Of a DNA stretch of 64,000 nucleotides, positions 53,584-62,339 are shown piece after piece. Every line of letters begins with the position of its first letter. The stretch's first letter is position 1. The translations under genes and the position numbers were made by a program. Source of the stretch: Phycisphaerae bacterium (GTDB lineage Bacteria; Planctomycetota; Phycisphaerae; UBA1845). A model generated the notes under the pieces. It was given only the letters and a program-made list of their open reading frames with translations. It was not told the DNA's origin and made no database searches. The stretch lies in the NCBI GenBank assembly GCA_013360585.1, contig JABWBH010000003.1, positions 57,152 to 121,151 of the forward strand. Reading direction: 5' to 3'.

Positions 53584-55560
53584 ATGTCGGACATCATGAA
53601 CGGTCGGTCGGCGGGATCGGGGAATCAGGCCCTGGTGATCGGAACCGTCACGGGAGTTCGCGTGGGGCATGTCACGGTCGCACTGACTGCCCGGGAGCCC
53701 TACCTCCGGCATGAAGGGCGTGACTACCCCGTCGGTCGGATCGGGTCCTATGTCACGCTTCCCAGCCCCGACCGCACGATCGTCGGTTTTGTCACGTCGG
53801 TCGGAGCTGACGGGGGTGCGGAAGAGGGAGTGGGCGGGGGAGCCTTGAAGGTTCAGCTCCTCGGGGAGCTGCACGGAACCCACTTCGCCCGCGGGGTCAA
53901 TGCCTACCCCCTCATCGGCGACGCTGTGTGCCTGGCGGTGCAGGAGGACTTCGAGAAGATCTTCGGGACCTTCAACCGGCAGTCCCAGACCGGCGACTTC
54001 GCCAAGGCGTTCCGGCTGGGCCGATTCGCCCTGAACACCAGCTTTGACGTGAACGTGCTGGGCACGGAGTTCTTTGCCAAGCATGTCGCGGTGGTCGGAA
54101 ACAGTGGTTCCGGCAAGAGTTGCGCGACGGCCAAGATCCTCCAGGAGATTCTCGACCTGCCCCAGACCCAGCTCGTCATGTTCGACATGCACGGGGAGTA
54201 CCGGGCAGCGTTCTCGGATGAGGCGGGGCAGATCGACGCGAACGTCACCTACCTGTCGGTGGACGACCTGGTTCTGCCGTACTGGCTGCTGAAGTACGAG
54301 GAACTGGAGTCGCTCTTCCTGGACGGATCTAACCCGCTGCACGTGACAAGCCAGATTTCATTTTTGCGATCAGCGCTTCTTGAGTTTAAGCAGGACGCCG
54401 CTGAGCAACTCGGGTTGGGCAACGCGCTCACCCTGGACACCCCGGTCTTTTTTGACCTGAAGCGCCTTCGGGACTACGCGGAGAACCTCAACGAGGCCCG
54501 GTTCATCCTCAACAGCGACCAGCTCGCGTTTGCCAACCTCGCGATGCGTTCGATGGAGCCGGCGCAGCAGCAGAAACTCCTGCGCCAGCAGCGCTGCCAG
54601 TTCAACAAGGGAAATCCGCAGGGGGAAACGCCTCATCCGATCTATCACTCGAAGCTGATCGGGCTGATCGACCGGATCGACACCCTGATGAACGACCGCC
54701 GGTATGACTTCCTGCTGCACCCGATCGAACACGCCGCAAACTCGAAGTGCTTCCGGAGGGCGCTGGACGCAAGTCACACGGCTGGAGAGCGCTCTGCGGT
54801 CTTGAATCACCTGGTCAAAATGCTGACGGGTCGCGTCACGCCGCGCAGCAATCTGACGATCATCGACTTGTCGGGGATTCCTTTTGAGGTGGTGGATGTG
54901 ACGGTGGCGGTGCTCTCCCGCCTGCTCTTCGACGTGAACTTCTGGACCCCGGCGGGGCGGCGACACCCGATCTGCCTTGCGTACGAGGAGGCACACAATT
55001 ACATCCCCCGGACCGAGACACGCCGCTGCTTCGCGAAAAAGGCCGTCGAGCGGATCGCCAAGGAAGGCCGGAAATACGGCGTCAGCGCGATGGTTGTGTC
55101 GCAGCGACCGTCGGAGCTTTCCGAGACGGTGCTCGCCCAGTGCAACAACCTGCTGGTCATGCGCCTCAGCAACCCGGACGACCAGCAGTACATCGCCCGA
55201 GTCGTCAGCGATCATTTCACGGACCTGATCAAGATGCTGCCCGTCCTGCGTCCCGGGGAGGGCTTCGTCATCGGCGACAGCGTCATGATGCCGATGCGGA
55301 CGCTGATCGACCTGCCGGAGCGGACGCCGCAATCGGGCAACGTGGATTTCTTCCGGTATTGGTCATGCGAGCAGCCGGCGGGCGACGTGGATGAAGTTGT
55401 GGACAACTGGTGCCGACAGGATCGGCGTACCGTGGGTGGGCTTTCGGACCGAGGCTCAGCCCCGCGACCGGTCCCGGTGCGTCCGTCGGCGCCCCGATCC
55501 CCCGTGTTGAACTTCAAGCCGCGCCTAGCGTCGCCGCTGACACCGACCGGCGCGGAATGA
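53584..55560 (+). CDS. HerA-like hexameric ATPase/helicase
   Basis: A 658-residue P-loop ATPase of the HerA/FtsK superfamily. The N-terminal HAS-barrel-like part begins ALVIGTVTGVRVGHVTVAL. Walker A is GNSGSGKS (172-179), followed by VMFDMHGEYRAAF. Walker B is in RRHPICLAYEEAHNYIP (about residue 465), then ERIAKEGRKYGVSAMVVSQRPSELSETVLAQCNNLLVMRLSNPDDQQYI, the HerA arginine-finger and sensor region. HerA proteins pump DNA for end resection with NurA in archaea or serve bacterial immune systems with a Sir2, DUF4297 or nuclease partner. No partner gene flanks it, so its role is open. Start ATG 53584. Confidence 0.85.
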   Translation: MSDIMNGRSAGSGNQALVIGTVTGVRVGHVTVALTAREPYLRHEGRDYPVGRIGSYVTLPSPDRTIVGFVTSVGADGGAEEGVGGGALKVQLLGELHGTHFARGVNAYPLIGDAVCLAVQEDFEKIFGTFNRQSQTGDFAKAFRLGRFALNTSFDVNVLGTEFFAKHVAVVGNSGSGKSCATAKILQEILDLPQTQLVMFDMHGEYRAAFSDEAGQIDANVTYLSVDDLVLPYWLLKYEELESLFLDGSNPLHVTSQISFLRSALLEFKQDAAEQLGLGNALTLDTPVFFDLKRLRDYAENLNEARFILNSDQLAFANLAMRSMEPAQQQKLLRQQRCQFNKGNPQGETPHPIYHSKLIGLIDRIDTLMNDRRYDFLLHPIEHAANSKCFRRALDASHTAGERSAVLNHLVKMLTGRVTPRSNLTIIDLSGIPFEVVDVTVAVLSRLLFDVNFWTPAGRRHPICLAYEEAHNYIPRTETRRCFAKKAVERIAKEGRKYGVSAMVVSQRPSELSETVLAQCNNLLVMRLSNPDDQQYIARVVSDHFTDLIKMLPVLRPGEGFVIGDSVMMPMRTLIDLPERTPQSGNVDFFRYWSCEQPAGDVDEVVDNWCRQDRRTVGGLSDRGSAPRPVPVRPSAPRSPVLNFKPRLASPLTPTGAE

Positions 55561-55946
55561 ACGCTTGTCTCAAAACCGAGCCGCGCTCGTCAGGAAGCGG
55601 GAGTGCGGCGCACTGGGACCAAGGCACGAAGGCACCCAGAGCTGGAGCCGCCGCCTGACGAGGCAAGCCGGTCCGTCCTTGATGTTGTGCCGCACGATCG
55701 AGGGTCAGGAAGCGCCCCCTTTCTGCGACGCTCCGAGTGATCTGAGCCTCAGGTGGGAAGATCGCAAGTTCCGTGCATTTGAATCGGAGTGCGGCGCTCC
55801 GCCAGGCATGTGCGGACCGGAGGTCCGCGATCGCTGGTGATGCAACGAGATTGCAGCTCAAGGCGCTTGTGAAGGTTCGTCAAAACAAAAACGCACCGGC
55901 CGTGCAAGGTCAACCCCTGCACGGTCGGTGCGAACTGAGATAAGCA
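55561..55946. other. Intergenic region downstream of the HerA gene
   Basis: 386 bp between two converging genes. Contains GCGGACC-GGA-GGTCCGC (about 55812) and the cytochrome terminator (55892-55932). The frames here give repeat-like translations such as those seen in other planctomycete intergenic spacers, but no gene. Confidence 0.45.
55892..55932 (-). terminator. Terminator of the multiheme cytochrome gene
   Basis: CGCACCGGCCGTGCA pairs with TGCACGGTCGGTGCG (one G-U). Read on the minus strand it is followed by TTTTTGTTTT, a textbook intrinsic terminator, 15 bp after the stop codon. Confidence 0.85.
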
Positions 55947-57338
55947 TTACAGGCCGAGATCGGTCAGGATCTCGTCGGCCTTTTCAAGCATATCCCGAAC
56001 GTAGTCCGGGTTGTGCATGCCGAGGCTCCCGTCGTTCAGGGCGTAGTAGTAAAGGAAGCGGACCTGCTTGATCTCGTTCGAGATCGCCGCCTGCTCCTCT
56101 TCCGGGGGGCCGCCGTTGGCGACGTACTCCCAGGTCGTCGGGTCGCCCAGGCGCGTCAGGATGTCGTCGAGGCGTCCCTGAATCTCGGTCTGGAGCGTGA
56201 CGAGCCGGGCTTCGGCCTCGGCCTGGCTCGCGTGGCAACCGGAGTTCGCGCACCCCGCAGTGTTCACCTGGAAGTCGTGCCCGCTGATCGCCGGCGCTTC
56301 TTCAGACTCGAAATCCTGGCGGTACATGTGGCACGTCGCGCATTGCTCAGGCGCGCTGGCGTGAACCGACACACGGCTGAACACCAGCAGGTCGGTGTCT
56401 TCCGGAATCGGCATTTCGCCGACGTAGACGTTCGCCTGGTTGCTGTGATGCGGCGGGCGCGAGTTGGTCTGCCACGTGCGTCCGCGGTCGTGGTGACACT
56501 GCCCGCAGAGGTTGAACCGCTCGGGGTTGGTCGTGTCTTCGACGGTGTTGGACGGCGTGGGGTTGGCGACCTCCGGATAACGAAGCTGATAGTCGCGCCC
56601 GTCCTCGGTGAGCGGCGCGTTTCCGGTCCGGGCGTGCGGATCGTGGCAGATGGCGCAGGTCACCGCGTTCATGTCCTCATGCGCGACGCCGAGGAGGTAG
56701 TCGTCCGGAACCGTCTCGCCGCGAATCAGCGCCAAGTAGCGGAAATCGCCGGAGTGGCAGGTTCCGCAGTTGTTCAGCGCGAGCCCCTCGGCAAACTCTT
56801 CCGCGGGCGTGTCCGTCACCGAGGCGTGACCTGAAGTTTCCCACTGCTCGAAATTCGGATGATGCTCACCCGTGTGACACGCGCCGCAGACGCTCGCCGC
56901 AATACTGATCGGCGGGCGCAGTGACTCATCGTTCACGTTCTCCACGTGATCGCGCCCCGGACCGTGGCAGTTCTCGCACTGCACGCCGGCGAGTGCGTTC
57001 GTCGTCGCCCGATCGACGAATCCGCCCTCCTCGCCGAACCCGACCGTATGACACGGCAGGCACACCGCGTTCGATCCCTGCCCGATCGCCTCCAGCGTGT
57101 CCAACGCCTCGGCGTGCAAGGTTTCGGCCCAGTCATCATGAATTCCGCTGTGACACTCGGCACAACGCGCGGCGCCGACGAACTTGCCCGTCAGCCCGCT
57201 GTCGCCGCCGTTATCGTTTTCATTGCCGGTCGGCGGCGCCGGCGGGCAGCCGATGATCGCCATCAGACACACCGCAGTCGCAGATGCCGCGGCCGGCGTC
57301 CACGCCGTGCGCCAGATCGAACTCCTGTTGCGACGCAT
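55947..57338 (-). CDS. Multiheme c-type cytochrome lipoprotein
   Basis: 463 residues from ATG 57338 (AGGAGG seven bases upstream). The signal peptide ends in a lipobox (IIGC, Cys about 31). Eight CxxCH heme motifs follow (CAECH, CLPCH, CENCH, CGACH, CGTCH, CAICH, CGQCH, CATCH) plus one CxxxxCH (CANSGCH) near residue 385, so eight or nine hemes. Free His for axial ligation is plentiful (HHPNFEQ, SGHASV, HHSNQ). The protein would carry electrons on the periplasmic side, in the manner of octaheme-like reductases or electron conduits; no catalytic signature pins the substrate. It ends in a helical C-terminal segment (about 395-463). No partner genes are adjacent. Confidence 0.9.
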   Translation of the reverse strand: MRRNRSSIWRTAWTPAAASATAVCLMAIIGCPPAPPTGNENDNGGDSGLTGKFVGAARCAECHSGIHDDWAETLHAEALDTLEAIGQGSNAVCLPCHTVGFGEEGGFVDRATTNALAGVQCENCHGPGRDHVENVNDESLRPPISIAASVCGACHTGEHHPNFEQWETSGHASVTDTPAEEFAEGLALNNCGTCHSGDFRYLALIRGETVPDDYLLGVAHEDMNAVTCAICHDPHARTGNAPLTEDGRDYQLRYPEVANPTPSNTVEDTTNPERFNLCGQCHHDRGRTWQTNSRPPHHSNQANVYVGEMPIPEDTDLLVFSRVSVHASAPEQCATCHMYRQDFESEEAPAISGHDFQVNTAGCANSGCHASQAEAEARLVTLQTEIQGRLDDILTRLGDPTTWEYVANGGPPEEEQAAISNEIKQVRFLYYYALNDGSLGMHNPDYVRDMLEKADEILTDLGL

Positions 57339-58066
57339 GCACAATCCTCCTGATAAGAAACATGGACGGAAGTTGAAGACCGATGATTTCCCGCCGACCC
57401 TCACCCGGGGAACCGACCGCGCCGTCGGTGATGTTCTCCACCAGCCCGGATGTGTCGCCGATCCCGTCAGGCTAACCTGCTTATGACCCTTTTCAAGATA
57501 CAGGCAGATTTTTGTTAGGAGGTCGGCAATTCGCGTGCCACGTTCCCAAGAGCGCGGCGCTTACACACATCGTTCGGATTGCGCGAGAATGCGCAGTTCG
57601 GCGTGTATTGGTAGCATGCGCCGTGCGTTCGATCCAAGCCACAATTGAGAAGCATCAACTGGCGGTTCTACATCCGCTCATTGCCGCGATATTACCTCCG
57701 CCTGGATCATCCGACCGCCTTCTGATCGAGGCTGATCGCCCTCGCTGAACAAGCGAAGACGCTTGTCGTGTAATTGTTCGGCGAGGCGTCGGGCCGTCGG
57801 GTTGGTTGTATGAACTTAGGAATGAGGTTTTCGGTACTCCGCCGCAAGGTGCGCGGTTTCACGCTGTCGAGGGGTATTACAAATGCGCGGAAGTGGCGCA
57901 GTCTTCGGTTCATTGATGCTGAGGAATGCCGAGGATTTGAGGTTGTTCACCCACGGCGGCTCGAAAGGTGTGTTTGCTGAAGCGGTGAGCGAATCCGAGG
58001 AAACACGGTTCGGCGGCTAAACAATTCCACCGCGGCGCGCATCGGATCAATGATGGCCTGAAGGAC
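57339..58066. other. Divergent intergenic region, 730 bp
   Basis: Lower GC than the flanking genes. Short plus-strand frames (57512-57748 and 57774-57980) exist but lack ribosome sites and recognisable features, and may be gene remnants. It must contain promoters for the cytochrome (minus) and the sigma factor (plus). Confidence 0.4.
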
Positions 58067-58792
58067 ATGAACCAGGGTCGCAATACGCCGAGATCATCGA
58101 CGGACCCGCACGGTCCTTCCGGACACGGGAGAGAGGAAGCGCCGTGTTCGATCCTGAACCCCCGCGAGTTGGGGGACGGGACCAGCGTGGGGCGAGAGCG
58201 GAGGGTTGACGTCAGGCCGTGGGCGACCCCGCAAAAACGCGATGAGTTGTACCGTCTCGCTTACCGCCTGTTGTGGAACGCGGCGGATGCGGAGGACGCC
58301 GTGCAGGACGCGCTGGTGACGGCGGAGGAGCGCGGGGGACAGATTGCTGACCCGGCCAAGGCGTGGAGCTGGATCTGCCGCGTGGTTGTTCATCGTTGCC
58401 GGTTGACGCGGCGGGTGGAGTCGCGGCGGCGGCGCGGGTGGCTGCGGTGGGTGGTGGGAGGTCTTGGCGCGGCGCACGACCAAGACGCGGCTGCGGCGGG
58501 CGACGCGCGGCGGAATGATGCGGGCGACGACGGGCAAGGCGAGGCGTCCGCAGTGCTGCGGACTCTTCTACCGAGGTTGCCCCGGAGGCAGGGAGAGGTG
58601 CTCGTGCTGAGGCATCTTCAGGGCATGTCGTTTGAGGAGATCGGGGACGTGCTCGAGATGTCGCCGGCGACGGCGCGGGTGCAGGCGATGAATGCGCGGG
58701 AGTCGATGTTGAACCTGATGCGTGCGGAGTATCCGGATCTCGCCGAGGCGCAACAGCGAGACCGCGACCGAGAAAGCGGAGAGCGCACATGA
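58067..58792 (+). CDS. ECF-type RNA polymerase sigma factor
   Basis: A 241-residue sigma factor. Region 2 is RDELYRLAYRLLWNAADAEDAVQDALVTAEERGG; region 4 is LPRLPRRQGEVLVLRHLQGMSFEEIGDVLEMSPATARVQAMNARESMLNLM, with the helix-turn-helix GMSFEEIGDVLEMSPATARV. The first 50 residues are not conserved and may be mis-started; GTG or ATG codons exist at 58190 onwards. The linker is Ala/Asp/Arg-rich. The stop overlaps the anti-sigma start as ATGA, so the two are translationally coupled. Confidence 0.9.
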   Translation: MNQGRNTPRSSTDPHGPSGHGREEAPCSILNPRELGDGTSVGRERRVDVRPWATPQKRDELYRLAYRLLWNAADAEDAVQDALVTAEERGGQIADPAKAWSWICRVVVHRCRLTRRVESRRRRGWLRWVVGGLGAAHDQDAAAAGDARRNDAGDDGQGEASAVLRTLLPRLPRRQGEVLVLRHLQGMSFEEIGDVLEMSPATARVQAMNARESMLNLMRAEYPDLAEAQQRDRDRESGERT

Positions 58793-59433
58793 GCAGGCCG
58801 ACGGTGGAAAGCTGTGACCAGGTGCGGTGCGCGTGGCACGCAGCGCTGGATGAGGGCCGGTCGGACCCGAACGTCGCGGCGCATATGAGGTCGTGCGCAT
58901 CCTGTCGGGACTACGCGGCGGAGATGACAGCGCTCCTGCGGGTTCTCGACGATGCACGGACGCAGACGCAGGATCTGTGCCTGGCGACCCGCGGAAATGA
59001 ACGACGTTCGCGGAGGCGGGCGGCGCCGTGGCGGAGCGGAGTGCTTCGCTGGGCGGCGGTGGTGGCGCTGCTGGTTGGCGGAGGGTATGCGGGCTGGCGG
59101 GCCGGATGGTTCCGCAATGACGCAGGCGTGCCGGGCGGGGTCGCGCGGCGCCCTGCCGGCGCTGCGGACGTGATGATCCGCGACGCTTCCGACGCCGTTG
59201 CTGCGGAGGATTCGTCCGTGCTGGCCGATGCGGTGGGCGATGATCGTCGCCTCGAAATGCCGCACCGGGCGCCGGAGCTTCGTCCGGCGACGGAGGTGAC
59301 GCCGATCGGCGAAGGCGCCGATCGCTGCATCGTCGTCGCGGCGGACCTGCCCGAGCATCCGCGGGTCAAGGTGTATCTGGTGTACACGAGCGTGGCGCCT
59401 GCGGCACCGGAGACGGCGCAGGGATCGGGTTGA
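58789..59433 (+). CDS. Anti-sigma factor with zinc-binding HxxxCxxC domain
   Basis: A 214-residue protein. Residues 32-39 (HMRSCASC) are the ZAS zinc motif of anti-sigma factors, in a helical cytoplasmic domain. One membrane helix (VLRWAAVVALLVGGGYAGWR) spans about residues 84-103. The rest, about 110 residues, is periplasmic and ends in a beta-rich stretch (RCIVVAADLPEHPRVKVYLVYT). It should keep the upstream ECF factor inactive until a signal arrives. The next gene encodes a secretin-N-domain protein, 115 bp downstream. Confidence 0.85.
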   Translation: MSRPTVESCDQVRCAWHAALDEGRSDPNVAAHMRSCASCRDYAAEMTALLRVLDDARTQTQDLCLATRGNERRSRRRAAPWRSGVLRWAAVVALLVGGGYAGWRAGWFRNDAGVPGGVARRPAGAADVMIRDASDAVAAEDSSVLADAVGDDRRLEMPHRAPELRPATEVTPIGEGADRCIVVAADLPEHPRVKVYLVYTSVAPAAPETAQGSG

Positions 59434-59547
59434 GCGCCGTGAAACATCGCACGGCTCGGCAAGGCGGCGGGTCGGCGAAGGTTTTTACGCTTATTCAAAG
59501 TGTAGAACCAAGAACGTTCGGAAACCTCTTAAAACAAGGAGAAAAAT

Positions 59548-60540
59548 ATGACGGGGATGATGACTCAATTTTGTGCGGCGTGCCTTCTCTTTTTCGCGGG
59601 GGGCGCGCCGATCGGTGCGCCGCAGCAATCGACGGAGCAGAATGTCGTAACGAAGTCCAGATACGATGTCACTCACGTCGATCCCTTCCAGCTCCGCGAC
59701 CACATCATCGGCGAGGGCGTCAACGTCGAGATACGCATCCTGGCGGACGGCGACCTCGAAATCACGGGGGATTCGGAGGAAGCGTACCGCGCCTCCCGCG
59801 TCGCCAAGGCTTGGGACATCCCCACGAACGCACCGAATTATCATGAGCAGGTCGTGGAGCGCGTGCCGCTGAAGCATTGTGCGGCGTCCGAACTTGCGCA
59901 GGTGCTCGCCGCAAGTATTAATCCGGACGAGGTGCGCATCGCCGTCGATGACCGCAGCAACTCGCTTCTGCTGATCGGGGTTGCCGGGAGGCTGCGGGAG
60001 CTTCAGCCGATCATTGAGGGGCTGGATACGCCGAAGCACTCGCTCAGGATGGAGTTCTACTTCATCCGTGGGACGATCGGCGGCGATCAGGCCTCCCCCG
60101 GGTTGCCTCCCGCGCTGCAACCGGTGGGTGAAGCGCTTGCGGCGGCGGGGTTTAAGAGCCTTGAGTTGATCGCGCCGATCCAGATTCTCACCGAGGAAGG
60201 TTCGTCGCTGAGCGGAGAAGTGTTTTCGCAGGTCGCGTCGCTCGATCTGCCTTACACGGAGGGAAAATCCTACCGCTACAGTTTCGAGGTCAGCGGCGCG
60301 GCGCAGGTCGCCACCGAGGGCGACATCGTCAAGCTCCAGATCTCCGCCGGCGCGCAAGGTCAGGAGATGACTTCTGAAGGGCATGCGCTCCCGACAACGC
60401 CGCTGAACTATCAGATCCGCACCCGCATCACGGCTTCGCTGGGACAATACATCGTGTTGTCTGCGGCGCCGGGTACGACGCCCTTCGGGAACGCCCTCGC
60501 GTTGGTGTTGAAGGTTGAGCGTCAGAGCGGATTGCGTTGA
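59548..60540 (+). CDS. Secretin N-domain protein
   Basis: A 330-residue exported protein from ATG 59548 (AAGGAG upstream) with a signal peptide (FCAACLLFFAGGAPIG). Residues about 105-170 form a secretin short N-domain: VERVPLKHCAASELAQVLAAS... DDRSNSLLLIGVAGRLRELQPIIEGLD. The rest resembles the beta-rich secretin core but is short (HSLRMEFYFIRG, PIQILTEEG, YSFEVSGAAQ). No membrane gate segment is visible, so it is probably a periplasmic relative rather than an outer-membrane channel. It may be controlled by the adjacent ECF pair. Confidence 0.75.
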   Translation: MTGMMTQFCAACLLFFAGGAPIGAPQQSTEQNVVTKSRYDVTHVDPFQLRDHIIGEGVNVEIRILADGDLEITGDSEEAYRASRVAKAWDIPTNAPNYHEQVVERVPLKHCAASELAQVLAASINPDEVRIAVDDRSNSLLLIGVAGRLRELQPIIEGLDTPKHSLRMEFYFIRGTIGGDQASPGLPPALQPVGEALAAAGFKSLELIAPIQILTEEGSSLSGEVFSQVASLDLPYTEGKSYRYSFEVSGAAQVATEGDIVKLQISAGAQGQEMTSEGHALPTTPLNYQIRTRITASLGQYIVLSAAPGTTPFGNALALVLKVERQSGLR

Positions 60541-60805
60541 TCAACCCGCGATGCGCACCGCCGCTGCGCCCGCCGACCTCCGCGGCGGGCGCAGGCTTGC
60601 GCGAAACGCCCCAAGCCCCGACGACCGGACCGGCGCCCCGCGATCAGAGCCGCAGTCCGCGGTATTCACGAATCTTTAAGAGTTGCGGGGTTGCGTCCCG
60701 CGTTCGAATGCGGGATTGTCACGGATGCGGCGGGCGCACGCGCGATCCGGGGAGAGGTTTCGCGGCGGCGGCGGATGTGCCCTGATTGCCGCGGGAGCGA
60801 GACTC
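60541..60805. other. Short gap before the PhoX-like gene
   Basis: 265 bp. The PhoX open frame extends back into it but is not conserved. No clear promoter. Confidence 0.35.
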
Positions 60806-62245
60806 GTGAGCGGGAACGAATACGCGGCGGCAACCTCTGAAGCGAGAGCATCGGCCTTTTCCCGTCGGCATTTCCTTCGCACGGCGGCGGCGACGGCGCT
60901 GGGCTTTACCGGTTTGAGGAGACTGCTCGAGGCCCGGTGCTGGCAGGTTCCGGAAGCGGCGGACATCCCCCTCGGATACGGACCGCTGGTCAGCGACCCG
61001 GGAAAGATCATCGACCTGCCGAGCGGCTTCTCCTACCGCGTCATCTCCCGTGCCGGCGATCGCATGAGCGACGGTTTGCTTGTTCCGGGGTACGCGGACG
61101 GGATGGCGGCGTTTCCGGCCGGCGACGGTCAGGTTGTCCTTGTACGCAACCACGAGATCGGTCCGGACTGGTTCAAGTTCGGGGCGTTCGGGCGGCGGAA
61201 TGAACTGCTGGGGCGGCTGGATTCTTCCGCGTTCTACGACTTCGGGCACGGCGCGACGCCCGGACTGGGCGGTACTTCGACGATCCTTTTTGACCCGCGC
61301 GACGGGAAGGTGTTGCGCGAATATCTCAGCCTCGCGGGGACGGTGAACAACTGCGCCGGCGGGCCGACGCCGTGGAACACCTGGATCACCTGCGAGGAAA
61401 CGACGATGGCCCCCGACAACTCCACGTGGGTCGAGAAACCGCACGGGTATGCCTTTGAAGTTCCGGCGACCGGGGACGGCGCGATTGCACGGCCGACGCC
61501 GCTGCGGGCGATGGGGCGCTTCCGACGCGAAGCCGTCGCGGTCGATCCCCGCACGGGCATCGTCTACCAGACCGAGGACATCAACGACGGCTGCATCTAC
61601 CGCTTCCTGCCGAAGCGCCGCGGTGTGCTCGCGGAGGGCGGGCGGTTGCAGGCGCTGGGTGTCATCGACAAACCGAAGCTGGACACGAAAAACTGGGAGG
61701 AGGAAGGCGCGATCGCGGTCGGGGCGACCTGCCGGACGATGTGGATTGATCTTGACGACGTGGAGGCGCCGAAGGACGACCTGCGCCTCCGGGCGTACGA
61801 GGCCGGGGCCGCGCGCTTCTCTCGCGCAGAAGGCATGTGGTACGGCCGCGACTGCGTGTACTTCGCGTGTACGACGGGCGGGCGGAATCAGCGGGGGCAG
61901 ATCTGGCGGTACACGCCCAGCCCCGCGGAAGGCGCGGCGGCTGAGGCGGAGGCGCCAGGCGTGCTCGAACTTTTCATCGAGCCGAATGACGCCGGGCTGA
62001 TCGACAACGCCGACAACCTCACCCTCGCGCCCTGGGGCGATCTGATCGTGTGTGAGGACGGCAGCGGCGAACAATTCCTCGTCGGCATCACGCCGCAGGG
62101 GGAGATTTATAAGTTTGCCCGCAATGCAAAAGACGAGTCAGAATTCGCCGGCGCCTGTTTCTCGCCCGACGGGGGAACCTTCTTCGTCAACCTTCAAGAG
62201 GCGGGACTGACGCTGGCGATCACCGGACCCTGGCGGCGCGCTTAA
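60806..62245 (+). CDS. PhoX family (DUF839) protein with Tat-type signal
   Basis: A 479-residue protein from GTG 60806 (GGGAG upstream). SRRHFLRTAAATALG (residues 19-33) is a twin-arginine signal. The beta-propeller region has the PhoX hallmarks: VLVRNHEIGPDW, GTSTILFDPRDGKVLREYLSLAGTVNNCAGG, NTWITCEETT and DNADNLTLAPWGDLIVCEDGSG. PhoX is a calcium- and iron-dependent periplasmic alkaline phosphatase; DUF839 relatives of unproven activity are common. The metal ligands (Cys in NTWITCEE, Glu) appear present. It likely releases phosphate from organic phosphates outside the cytoplasm. Confidence 0.88.
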   Translation: MSGNEYAAATSEARASAFSRRHFLRTAAATALGFTGLRRLLEARCWQVPEAADIPLGYGPLVSDPGKIIDLPSGFSYRVISRAGDRMSDGLLVPGYADGMAAFPAGDGQVVLVRNHEIGPDWFKFGAFGRRNELLGRLDSSAFYDFGHGATPGLGGTSTILFDPRDGKVLREYLSLAGTVNNCAGGPTPWNTWITCEETTMAPDNSTWVEKPHGYAFEVPATGDGAIARPTPLRAMGRFRREAVAVDPRTGIVYQTEDINDGCIYRFLPKRRGVLAEGGRLQALGVIDKPKLDTKNWEEEGAIAVGATCRTMWIDLDDVEAPKDDLRLRAYEAGAARFSRAEGMWYGRDCVYFACTTGGRNQRGQIWRYTPSPAEGAAAEAEAPGVLELFIEPNDAGLIDNADNLTLAPWGDLIVCEDGSGEQFLVGITPQGEIYKFARNAKDESEFAGACFSPDGGTFFVNLQEAGLTLAITGPWRRA

Positions 62246-62258
62246 TACAAAATTGGAA

Positions 62259-62299
62259 AACGCACGACCGCCGATCTTGCGCCTCGGTGGTCGTGCGTT
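62259..62299. terminator. Bidirectional terminator
   Basis: AACGCACGACC (62259-62269) pairs with GGTCGTGCGTT (62289-62299), extended by CCG/CGG. T-rich flanks exist on both sides (TTTTCCAATT on minus; GTTGTTT on plus). It lies between the PhoX-like gene and a converging gene. Confidence 0.8.
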
Positions 62300-62339
62300 G
62301 TTTGTAACGTCGCCTGATCTCAAAACGCGGCTCAGCAGG

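Noticed and set aside
55514..55861. 115-codon minus ORF across the end of the HerA gene
   Set aside because: It overlaps the HerA C-terminus and reads like translated intergenic repeat sequence.
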